From the NCBI GenBank assembly GCA_026260175.1, contig JAKCWW010001041.1:18903-82902 (forward strand): DNA of 64,000 nucleotides, read 5' to 3'. The translations under genes were made by a program, and so were the position numbers. The notes under the pieces are model-generated. The model was not told where the DNA came from, did no database searches, and saw nothing but the letters and a program-made list of their open reading frames with translations. The number at the start of each line of letters is the position of its first letter. Position 1 is the first letter of the stretch. Of this stretch, positions 32,658 to 43,697 are shown piece after piece. This DNA is from Reticulitermes lucifugus (taxonomy: Eukaryota; Arthropoda; Insecta; Blattodea; Rhinotermitidae).

Positions 32658-33363
32658 TAACAGGAGGAATACTGCAGGAGAATGTTCCTTAGGGTTACAG
32701 AGATAATGACACAAGAAAAATGCGGTCTTCCTGCATTTCCACACACTGTATCTGTTTAAGATGATGGGTTATCCATATAGCATTGCCGGCATGAAATAGT
32801 CCCATCAAGGTCAAGCGGGCTGACTCACAACCCCGCCACCCTGCGTTGTTGCCAGTTCTTCCCCCTAGGCACAGCTTCCCATTTAGTTGCACACTGTCTG
32901 TTGATAGAATCAAGTGTCATTTATTTCCATGTGGTAACACTGCGTTCATAGGCAGTGACCTCGACGGGAATATTTTCATGCCGGCCACTATACTGCCCAG
33001 GTCTAAGCCAATAGCCAAGCCAAGCCATACACAGTCCAGTTCATGCTAGTAAAGTACTTGGAATCATACGGACAATTTTTATGACACTAGTACAAGTTCC
33101 CTAGCTTAAGTAATGTCTTTATGTCACTCAAATGTTAATTATATGTTACGTACAGGAGTTAAAATTACTGAAACTACAGATACGTCCATGTTTTAATATG
33201 TATTTGACAACCAATAAATGTACAACAGCTCTCAACCTTTAAAACTTATCATCTCCAAAACCATTTAACTATGGATATAGGCATGTTTGGTTATGTAGAT
33301 GTAATTTAACCTAAGGAATGTTCTCCCAAAGTATGGCAGATTCCTCCTGGTACACCCTGTGTA
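32658..33363. mobile_element. non-autonomous TIR element, family E (copy 2)
   Basis: The left end (ACAGGAGGAATACTGCAGGA, eroded) and the right end (CAGATTCCTCCTGGTACACC, CTGTGTA) are inverted. Interior blocks such as CCAAGCCAAGCCAT and GTAAAGTACTTGG match 23571-23620 in reverse orientation. Confidence 0.7.
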
Positions 33364-34270
33364 ACTGTCCTTCAAGGTGTTTGTGAGTAAAAGTATTGTA
33401 ACAATTCTGTAACAGCAGCAAAATAACAACCTAGCCTGTCATTTATTAGTTCCCACATTACTGTCATCTGTAATAAATTTTTCTAACAAGCAATGTCATA
33501 AATTAACACTCAAGATAACACCAATAAAATCTTTTCTTCTGCTTCTTTCACAACCCAGACTGAGTCATAAAGCCCATGCCAAGGATGAGTAAATTAGTGC
33601 TTCCATCTTGAATAAGAACGACCTATTTCTCATCTTCCTCCTGTAACATATGTACATGTTTGCCACAGCAGTTATCCAAGAGTCATGCTTTCCTCATGTT
33701 CATGCCAACTTTATTGGTACTGTTTATTCCCTACAAGTGTTTACATAGATGATCATTTTTAATTTAATCTCTTAGAGTTACTCCTATTACTAACATCAAG
33801 AACCTCATGTGTCATGTTTTCATTCTCATCTCATCGTCCTTCTCCAACATTCATGTTCGCCACCAGACTTGTTCGCAGGTGCTACTGTGCATTTCAATTT
33901 TATGCTTCTAATGCATCCCTTTCACATATGCTCTAAAACCATACAGTGATTAAATCCTAGCTATTTTAAAGAATTTACCTGCTCTACTGATTTCCTTTCA
34001 GTACTGTACTTTTACTTTCCCTGTGTCTCTCTCTTTCACTGCCATAGCTTCAGCTTTATTCATTATATGATTGCTTGAGGACAATATTAAACTAATACAC
34101 ATATTTTCTCCATGTTCCGTTTTCATTTCTTTTTCCATTCTTCTAGAATATGATATGTATATATGCCAAACAGGAAAGAAAAGGCAGCACATCCTTGTCA
34201 TGATCTTCCTATCAACTAATCATGGTTACTCCCATCACATAAATGGTTTTCCCCTTCCATTATAATCACA
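33364..34270. other. intergenic, no gene seen
   Basis: No supported exon or repeat. Confidence 0.4.
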
Positions 34271-34540
34271 CTATGTAATATAAGCATACAAAGATTTAAT
34301 AACACGAATTAAAATCGCAGGCATACTGAAACTATCTAGTACGCTCCACAATTTCTTTCCATCAACGTTATCACAGGCTTTCTCACTGTCCAAAAACAGT
34401 AAACACAATGGTTGATTGCATTCTCTAGTTTCCTCCAGTATTTGCTGGATAGTCGTTACCGCGTCTATGCAGAATCCACGTTCCTCTTCTTGTACCATAG
34501 ATTGTAGTTTTGACTGTATTATTGATGTGCAGATTTTTTA
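34271..34540 (-). pseudogene. non-LTR retrotransposon fragment, reverse-transcriptase core
   Basis: The minus strand reads GFCIDAVTTIQQILEETREC, then NQPLCLLFLDSEKACDNVD, then KKLWSVLD...VIKSLYAYI. This is the RT palm region (LLFLDxEKAFDxVD). The FLDYEKAFD motif has decayed to FLDSEKACD. It is a short 5'- and 3'-truncated piece, perhaps of the same LINE family as 5360-5690. Confidence 0.8.
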
Positions 34541-35494
34541 CATGTCAATCTTCGTAAAGCAATTCACAACTTATGCAAATTAATTTCTCTCCTTGCAACA
34601 GCAGTTACCAGTTACGAAGAAATCTCTTACTTACGGAGTATTATTAGGAATAAAATATGTGTACAGATAATGTAAGTTACATGTTAGGTTTATAAATGTC
34701 ACCATCTGCTACAGGCACAATTACACGACAAAAATAAAAGTCACATTTTGTAACTTTTGTTACTATGATCATTCTCTTCACTGAATCCGTGCCGAAGGTT
34801 AGGTTATGTCACGACTACATTCCAAAGTAAACAACCTCCTGTGACACTACTACCACATTCGAATTTAAGGAATACCAACATGGTTCTTGTATGCTCAAAA
34901 CTGCCAACAAGTCTGGTAACCAAATCGTGCTCACTGCTGCTAACTCCTAGAAACACAGAAACCTCGACATTGGGGAAAAAAAATCACCACCAGCGATTTA
35001 ATCACAGCGATTGGAAATTCAAGATCACTGACGCGATCGCATGTCTTCGTTTTACACTCTCCATGTACCACCAGCAAAAGCATTCACATGTTCAGTGTTG
35101 TAGTGGTGTGTTTTATGGATCTCAGAACAAACAGAAATTATTTCCCTATACAGCTTTAACTGGTCTTTATTATTCCGATGGAGTGTGTTTACTGCGCCGC
35201 AGGAATTGAATCTTTTACAAACATAATTCACGTTCGTCCTGGATGGCAGCGCCGTAGCTGGGCGAAATTATGCGACTGCCCCAGCGGGCAGCGTCCAAAG
35301 TACAGCAAATCGAATGTTCTTAATAATAATTTAAAAAAACCTTGAATTTCTGCGCTCAAGAAAGTTTAAATTATTGGGTCAAATGAAAAACATTACAATA
35401 AATGATTGGATTTTTTAAATTAATTATTTCTGTTAGGAGATGCCGTTGTGATTACTCTCGGCCTGGGCGCCAAGAAACCTAACTTACCACTGCT
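34541..35494. promoter_or_regulatory. CpG-rich intergenic segment, possible promoter of the MADF gene
   Basis: CpG frequency rises here compared with the genes on both sides. AAGGTTAGGTTATGTCACGA at 34796-34815 is a motif often seen near insect promoters, a point from memory. A dispersed repeat (about 34990-35215) similar to 1134-1330 is included. No transcript start is proven. Confidence 0.25.
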
Positions 35495-35612
35495 AACAGG
35501 TAAAGCAATCTCATTACAGGCCCTTAGGGTTCCAGGAGGTTAGGGCTCCCAGGTATATACACAATCGGCACATGAAGGAGGTAAGGTTGTTATCCCTACG
35601 CACCGGCCGCCT
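35495..35612 (-). repeat. SINE family C body, headless (copy 2, inverted)
   Basis: GGTAAAGCAATC, CTTAGGGTTCCAGGAGGTTA and CGGCACATGAAGGAGGTAAG, CGCACCGGCCGCC match the reverse complement of 9348-9463. It abuts the LINE at its upstream end. Confidence 0.75.
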
Positions 35613-38240
35613 TGGTTTTGCTTGGCGGACCGAATTTTCCCCCCTTACTCATTGAACAAAATTGATAAGTTACAGATTGATCAAGAAACCGAGGAGCACT
35701 CCTTGACTGGGGACTCCAACAAGCATTTTGGGAGGGCTCCATTTACGGAGACCCCCCCCCTTGCTCGCAGGCTCCGCAAGGGGCAACCGGGCAGATTCCA
35801 TGCTCACCTGGGACAGGTGAGACTCCCACTAGTCCGGTGGAACACCTGCTCTCGGGTACTGATAATTCTAGGAATCTTGAGGTGCTGACAGAGCAGGTTG
35901 GCCCGCTAGATCTCCGGAGTGAGACAAAGAATCGCAGTGGTGCCACCAAGATGCGGGCTAGGAGGGTTTGGCTGGCGGAGGCTCCTACCGGGGACTACCG
36001 GCGGCTAGCCCCCGCTCCAAGGCTGTCACATTGAGACTCCACAGGGGCCCAGTACATCTAGGCTCCAAAGTAAAGGGAGTAGAAAACCACTGGGGCAGGG
36101 GCCTAGCACATCTGGGCTCACACCTCAGGAAGGTAGTAATCCTATGCAGGGTCCTGGCAAGCGCCAGAGATCCTCTGGCAGCACATCTGACAGCGGGTAG
36201 GCGAAGCGGCCCAGGTAGAGTGGACAACTGAGATATGCCAGGACTGCTCAGGAGGGCCTGAGGATGGCCATCATTTGTGACGGCTACCCGAAGGTGCAGG
36301 TCTTTAAAGATAATTTTGTCAGCATCCAGCGGGCTATCACCAGGCTTGTGGATGGGCTCCTTGAAGAGGGTTCACCCCTAGGCTCGTTGAAACCTACTGG
36401 GCAAAAGGGGCTGCTATTGTGGTATGCCAAGACGAAGAGACCAGAGACAGGCTGGGTAGCGAAGTAGCCAAGATGAATGCATGAGAGGGCTCAAGGCTCT
36501 GGATGGTGGGCCTAGAGGCTCTCTCTATAAGAGAGTGGTGGCTTGGTTTCCGGGCCCCGCGGAAGATACGGAGCGCTTGTTTCATCGGTTCCATAGATTG
36601 AACCGGGGACTGGACACCAGTGAATGAAGAGTGTATGAGCGCAAGGAGGAACCTAGTGGGGCCCGCCATGTGCTCAGCATCGATTCGCAATCCGTGACCG
36701 TGCTGGAGGGGTTAAAGTGGGGACCTTCCAGTGGCGTAGGACAGGCAGTGTTCTCCCTTCTTGGTGCTAAACTGGAAGGGAAGAAGTAAGAGGAGGCCAG
36801 GGAAAGTGACATGGTGAGTACCATTTCATTTATTCAGGCTAACCTACAGCACAGTATCGCTGCTTCTAGGGTTTTCTGGAACAACAACTGTTAAGGGAAT
36901 AGATATGGCTCTGATACAGGAACCGCGGATGCGCGAGGACTGTGTTATGGGCCTAAATGTCCTAGGTTATACCCTGTTCTGCGGAGGTGGAATAGATAGA
37001 CCGAGAGCATATATCCTTGACAGGAACATGAATATATGGATGCTACCAGGATTCTCTTCTAGGGACCTAGTAGCAGTACAGATAAAATACTATGAGGGCG
37101 AGACAGAGAGAAGTTAGGTTGTTTGTTCTGCCTATTTGCCTTTTGATTCCGAGGATTCTCCCCCAAAGAGGGAATTCGAGGAACATGTGCGTTATTGTGA
37201 AGAGAAAAACCTCTATGTCATCATAAGGTGACTCCAACTGTCACCATACGGTGTGGGGTAGCACCATTTGTAATGACAGAGGAGTGGTGTTATTGGAATT
37301 TCTTAATTCTACAAATCTAGAAATTCTAAATTCTAAATCTAAATTCTAAACCTTCTGTAACAGCAGGAGGTTAGAGGTGATTGATATTACCCTGGGGTCC
37401 TTCGGACTCTTGAGAGTATCAAAGGCTGGGAGGCCTCTTCTGAGCCCTCCTAGTCAGAACACAGATATAGTCTGTTCATATTAGAAGGCTCAGTACCAGA
37501 ACGACTGCACAGAAACCCAAGGGGTATCAATTGGGACTCCTTTCGAGAGGATCTGAAGTATAAGCTGGAGCAGGACCCAAAAATGAACATGAAAGATGAG
37601 GCCAGATTGGGGCTGGCAATTCTTTATGTCTAACAGGCCCTAATGTCAGCTTATGAAGACAACTGTGCTCTCAGAATTACGAGAACAGGTAAATACGCTC
37701 CCAAATCGCATGTCCTTACGTCTGGGTCTCTTGTGGCTAACCCTAAATCTGGCCCTGATTATTCAGTGTTTATCATGAAATAATGTATTTATTTTTTTAA
37801 TTTTACGTACCCCCTAAGATGTCTTCGCGTACCCCTGGGGGTACGCATACCCCAGGTTGAATACCACTGCTTTAATAGGACGCAATCCAGGATGGTTATT
37901 GGCCTTCTTACCAGACATAACACCTTGAGAAGACACCTCCACATAATGGGACTGACAGGCAGTCCCTTGTGTAGGAAATGTGGCGCAGAGGAGGAGACCT
38001 CAGCTCATGTTTTGTGTGAGTGTGAAGCCTTGCCGACACTCAGACATACTTATCTGGGTTCCTTCATTTTGGACCCTGAGGACACCTGAGGTCTAAGTCT
38101 GGGGGTGATCTGGAACTTTATTAAAAGGACAGGGCTCTCATGACTTGGACTTTAGTTAAGGGGCACAAAGGGCCTGTAAAAGGCCAACGTATATCGGGGC
38201 CGCAAGGGCTGTACCCGTTATTTATTCTATTCTATTCTGT
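35613..38240 (+). mobile_element. decayed non-LTR retrotransposon (LINE), family L1a, internally deleted
   Basis: Order on plus: a 5' region (35613-35940); gag-like ORF1 remains (about 36260-36800, GYPKVQVFKDNFVSIQRAIT and LLLWYAKTK) that resemble DUF4780-type gag; an AP-endonuclease remnant (36905-37680, ALIQEPRMREDCVMGLNVLG, YTLFCGGGIDRPRAYI, VVCSAYLPFDSED); then a jump to the C-terminal zinc knuckle (37870-38090, [33 protein letters not shown]). The 3' UTR runs to a TATTCTATTCTATTCTG tail. The whole reverse transcriptase is missing and several stops and frameshifts are present. A hAT piece sits at the deletion point. Confidence 0.85.
37705..37871 (+). mobile_element. hAT-like terminal fragment nested in the LINE
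   Basis: Ends CGTACCCCTGGGGGTACGCA, TACCCCAGGTTGAATACCACTG, the reverse of a typical hAT terminus CAGTGGTTCTCAACCT. LINE text resumes right after it (CTTTAATAGGACGCAATCC). Confidence 0.65.
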
Positions 38241-38277
38241 TCTGTAATTCATTCACTTTCTTCAAACAAAACTGCGA

Positions 38278-38283
38278 TTTATT
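38278..38283 (-). terminator. candidate polyadenylation signal (dynein gene)
   Basis: AATAAA on minus, about 405 bp beyond the stop at 38689. No better hexamer was seen nearer. Confidence 0.35.
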
Positions 38284-38688
38284 CAAGGAAATAACTTCAT
38301 ATTTCACTTGCTTACAAATCACCTTACAACACAATGTATGTTTTTTTTTCTAACAAGTCATTATTTGAAAAAAAATAAAACACTCATAATTAGCCTGCCA
38401 GTATGTCTATGTACAGCTGCATAATGACTCAAATTGTCCCAATAAATTATGATACTTAAATCTACCTTCTCTCTTTCCATTCTCTTTCTATGAATCTTTA
38501 CAAATTCTCATGAAAAATGTATATGGAGATTACTGGATTCATACCACATATCAATTATTACATCCTGAAAATACCAAACATTTTAAAATCCTTCATAATT
38601 TCAATTGTGCAGCCATATCAGTGTTGTGAATGTTAACATGTCCTTGTTGGCAGGATTTGTTGTAACTTGCAGACTAAAGAGAGGGTTA

Positions 38689-38895
38689 CTACTCTGGGAG
38701 CTGACAAAGCATGGCTACCCCACGCATGATCCAGTAGTTAGCAGGCTTCACCGTTGGTAACAACATGGCAATAACAAAGTTTGTGGAATGCCCTGTTGTA
38801 GAAAGCACACCTCGCCTTTCAGACGTCCTGTACACAGGACATACATATGTAGGTCGTGCTGCAATATCCAACCGCTTCATTGGTTTCAGCCATAT
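38689..38895 (-). CDS. dynein last exon: C-terminus and stop
   Basis: The acceptor TTACTTTGTATCAG precedes [20 protein letters not shown], then [20 protein letters not shown], and the end [14 protein letters not shown] and TAG. This is the canonical dynein C-terminus. Confidence 0.97.
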   Translation of the reverse strand: MWLKPMKRLDIAARPTYVCPVYRTSERRGVLSTTGHSTNFVIAMLLPTVKPANYWIMRGVAMLCQLPE

Positions 38896-41800
38896 CTGAT
38901 ACAAAGTAACACAGTCTTGTTGAAGAAACTGGAGTGTGTCTACCTTAATTACATATAACGATTGTTAAAACTGTATATTAATATACACTGATGTTCTAAA
39001 TTTGGTGGTAAACTTAGTGTTTTATATAATAATAAATGTAAAGTCCCTCTGCATGACACAAAGTCGTATAGGAAGATTAAGGTATACTTTGACCCATTCT
39101 TAACCTCAGCACTAGATGGAGTTGAGTGTTCAGCTGTATGCCCTGGCTGCTTTAGACCTGGAGATGAGAACCCCAGGTAACCAATGAATACAAGACTGGA
39201 TGGGCCTCAGAGCCAGAAGAGAAGAAAGCATTGTTTTCTTCTGCTGGGAATCGAACCCAGATCATCCACCCCGCAGCTTAGTCACCATACCAACAATGGT
39301 ATCCTGGTTCCATTTGCAGAGTAACATCAATTTTGTGTAATTACATTTTTGCCTATTTAACTGAATATCCTAAGGTCGACATTCAAGGATTAAAGTTGAC
39401 TAAATAATGGTGATGTAGAAACTCTCAACTTAGGATAGTGTATCCAAAATGTTTCTGCTGCAGTACACTTTTGACTTTGAAAAAATCTGGCAGATCCAGA
39501 TTTATTCACTACAAGCTACAACACCAAACTATTCAAACAGAGTATTGCTTACAATGGTGTGCTTGTTTATAACAAACTACCTAGCAAAATTAAGTGTTAA
39601 GTCCATAAAAAAATTCAAGAAGATACTTAGAAACTTCCTGCTTGAAAAGAGTTTTTATTCGGTGGAAGAATTTATGACAGCTGACTCCTAGATTTCAGGC
39701 TTCCGCCGCGATGTTGATGTAATCTGTGGTCTTTTGGGTAATTACACGGCGGAAAGAAAGCCGATGACAAGTTTCCTTGTCATCGGCTTTCTTTCCTCCT
39801 TGGAATCTTGACCCGTGAAGATGGGACTGACACATTGTCCCGAAACGTCGGTAAATAATTACCACACGCCGCCGTGTAATTACCCAAAAGACCACAAATT
39901 ACAGCTGACTCCTAATTTGTAGGAACTGGATTAAAAATGTATCTCTGTATTGTAATTGCCAGTGCTTTCTTCTATGTACTATGTTAATTAGTGTCTTGTG
40001 TGGTCCTGTACATGTATGTAATTATATCAGATTTATGTGTTTGTTTACTTTTACTGTAATTCTTATACTGGTTACTGTAACTACTCTCTGGACGTGTCCA
40101 ATATCATTCTGTAATGATTTATGGATGAAATACAATACAATACACTTTAAAATCCCTATCTCATTAATTCCACTACAGTTATCAAAACACTTATGAAATA
40201 AGAGTAATGCTGATTCTACTGTATATTGGATCCTGACTTTCTATGTCAAAAAGTAACAACACAGTAACAGAATGAACCTTTTCAGCTATGTCTGTGACCT
40301 TCATTATGTCAAGGTTCACCCACTTTAATACAGAATGGTCCCAAACACAATACTTACAATAGGGACATGACTGAATAACACTTTGGGCAAGGGTTCATCA
40401 AGAACGAAGGTTTCAGGATTCCACCGGGCACCATCTAGAAATAACCCATATACATACACTCCATCTTCTGGAGAGTTCTTGAAGTCACTTTCCTTCATCA
40501 CCTGCAAGCACAAGGGCATAGATCCCCCAGTCCATCTCTGTCAAGGGACTCTTACAATGATATCCATGAATGGGTCAAATATAACATGGTCACATTTCAG
40601 TTGACATGTATTGATCAGTCTTCAACATGGCCTGTGATTGGCTGCTATGTGATGAACATTCGTCCAGCAAGAACAGAATACAGCAGTGGGGTAAACACAT
40701 TTTCCAAATACACTGCATGGTATTTTCCATACATCACTGTCCTCAATTATCATTTATCAGAGATACAAATCTATTGTTGAAGACAAAAAGACATTGTTGC
40801 AAAGCTGATCACACTACATATATAGCCATAAATAAGAATCAGAAAGTACTTTTCCTTACATTTTGTTAAATAATCACCATATCAGAAAATGTGGCAAACA
40901 ACAGAAGTAGATCTTAACTGGTTCTGTATTTCATGTTATGAGCTCATAATTTTTTGTAGTTAAAATATACACAACTATAATTGTGAGATTGAAGGTTCTT
41001 ACAGAGGTGTTGCTGAAGATTAAAATCTTCTGCAATCTGAGGGAGGGTAAGTTCTTCAACCACCATTAACTAGTATGAACACTCTAACTTCCCTGCAAAT
41101 GTTGAAGCTATTCTTGGAGACATATTACACAGTGATTTAGCCTCACCTCAAAATCAAATGCAAGCAGATCAATAGGAACTGCATGCTTCCGAGCATAATT
41201 TTGTTGTGCTCCCGTGAGGAAGGACTGAGTGAAGAAAAATCCAGACAACCAATATGTTGGTGGGGGCCCTGCTATGTACCACGCCTGTAAGAAGAAGGTA
41301 CAATAATTTCCATTAGCTTATAATACATATCTGTATGTAATAAGTAAAGGGTGACTGTGAAAAATGTAAACAAGTTCAGAGAAACATCCTTGCTCCCTTC
41401 TATTGAGGGCACTGGAGTAATGGATTTATATTCAAGTTATTCAAAGCTTGAATGTCAGTTGGATTGTAAGCTAGCCAAAGAGTTTTTATGCCCCTCCTCA
41501 GTCTCTGCAGGCAACCTCTGCAGTTGAAACAATATAGTGTAATGACCCACAAACCAGTCACATTTCCCATTATTTTTCTGTTCCAACCATTTCTGGCTCA
41601 TACAAAGACATTTAGCTCAGCACCAACATAAAACCTTCAATACTGCACAACTGGCTGTCTCCCAGTAATGTGCCTCACTCTTGTTCAGGAGGGATCCAGT
41701 TTGAAAACTGCCCACACCAAATACTGTGACTGAAATGTTACATGATTTTCCTCAGCCCCTCAAAGCAGTGTCTGTGTAACACATTCAGCCATTCTGCCCT

Positions 41801-43659
41801 AACAGGAAGCCTGGATTGTAAGCACAACAAAAAGCCACAGATCTGCCCACATGTCTGACTCAATAACAAGAGTCCTAGCTAAATTGCAACACAAGATATG
41901 TTTAAACTATAATATCTTCCTCCAATATTCAACTGATTTAATGACCATCCCACCACATCTCACTTAACACAAATTGACCTCAATAGCTGCTACAGAGGCA
42001 AGATTAATAGGAAGGAAACAATAAGGAGTGATGCAGTTAACTCCGGGCAGATATACTTCAATGTTAGAGAAATTTCTTAATCAGCTGTTCCTGAATGGAT
42101 TCTAAACAAAAACGTTGAAGGCTATCACAGTCTATGTAGCAGCATGGAGCCTCAAAATTTTGGGAGGTCCCAGAATAGCTAAGTGTATTTCAGATCTTGT
42201 GTCAAACATATCTTGTATGTAACTTCTTACACTGATATACCTGCACTCAGTTCAGGACTACCTGTAGGTAGGGCACCCACATTTATTTTTTAATTGGACC
42301 CAGGCATGTCATGAACCAGCCCTGGATTCCAAAAGTAGTTGCTAATAATTCAGTTGAGCTCAAAATGTGAGCTGAAGCTTTAATTTAATATAAGTGAGCC
42401 ATTTTTTGTAGGCAAAACCTGACACAAATCAAGACAACACTTTTATTTTGCAAAATAACATCAATCCCATGTCACTGGCTGGATTATAAAGACTGGCCAA
42501 TAAACTAATCTAAGCCCAACATGTAAACAAAATTTTAATTCAATAAAAGTGAGTTATTTCTTGCTGGCCAAACCTACAATATATCTAACAGTATTTTATA
42601 ACAGACCTGAAGGAAGTCCAGTCGAGCCAGGAAATCACTGACGTAACTGCCAAGTGGTTTCAGGGATGGATATGAATGCTTCATCCACATGGATGGGACT
42701 TTCCCTTTCAGGATGCTTTTCACTACCTGCTCCAGCTCTGTTGACATGACCACTAGTCCTAGTACAAAATTGAAATTTGTAAGTCAGCATTGTAAATATT
42801 TGTGGCAATCCACTTCATAGAACCAGAAAAACTGTGGCCTACAGGTAAGTACAGAACAGACTAGATATAAAGATTCTCAATATCTCTTCTGGGTGGCAGT
42901 TGGATTTAACAGTCTTGTCTCATCTGCACAGGTTATATATCATGAAACAGTAAAATGATCATGAAATGGAAAGCTGTGCAAGTGGTCATGTGCTGCAGAG
43001 ACCAGAGAAATCCACTGAAAATCTTAGGACACCCAGAACTCTGAAATACAACAATAGGTGCTAACCACTTGACCATGACATTCAGTTTCATACCTGTTGA
43101 AAGACATTTAGAACAATTACCCATTTCCTTGAATGTGTATCCAGCTCTAAAAATAATAAATAAAAACTTCATGGCACTCACACATTTCAAACTCAGAGAG
43201 GTCTGAAAATTTAGGTAGGTTATCATACACAACTGAAATGCTTATCAACAAGACTGGCCTCATAACTGCATACTGATCACAGCGTGACTGGAGCACAGTT
43301 TGGAAGTGTCTGGAGCTGCTGGACTTTCCCTGTAAGTTTTTGGAGCCTTTATGGCAGTTCCATTTATTGATATACTATGTAGAGCACATAGAGTATGTAC
43401 CAGACAAATAACATTTACATCATGAATATGTGCCTTTCTCTACTGCATATTTGATAACTATTAATTTTTGGCCAAAATACAAATACTATTGTTGGAACAT
43501 CCACCATATGTTACTGAAACTGAAAATCTTCCATTCTGAAGACATTCAGAGCATTATGATGATATTGCTGAAAGGATTTCCTTAAAATGATTTCAAGCAA
43601 TGTTTTCAAGCACTGTACAGAATTTGGAGTGCATGTATAAAGTTTCCTATAAAAATTAT

Positions 43660-43697
<38 letters not shown>

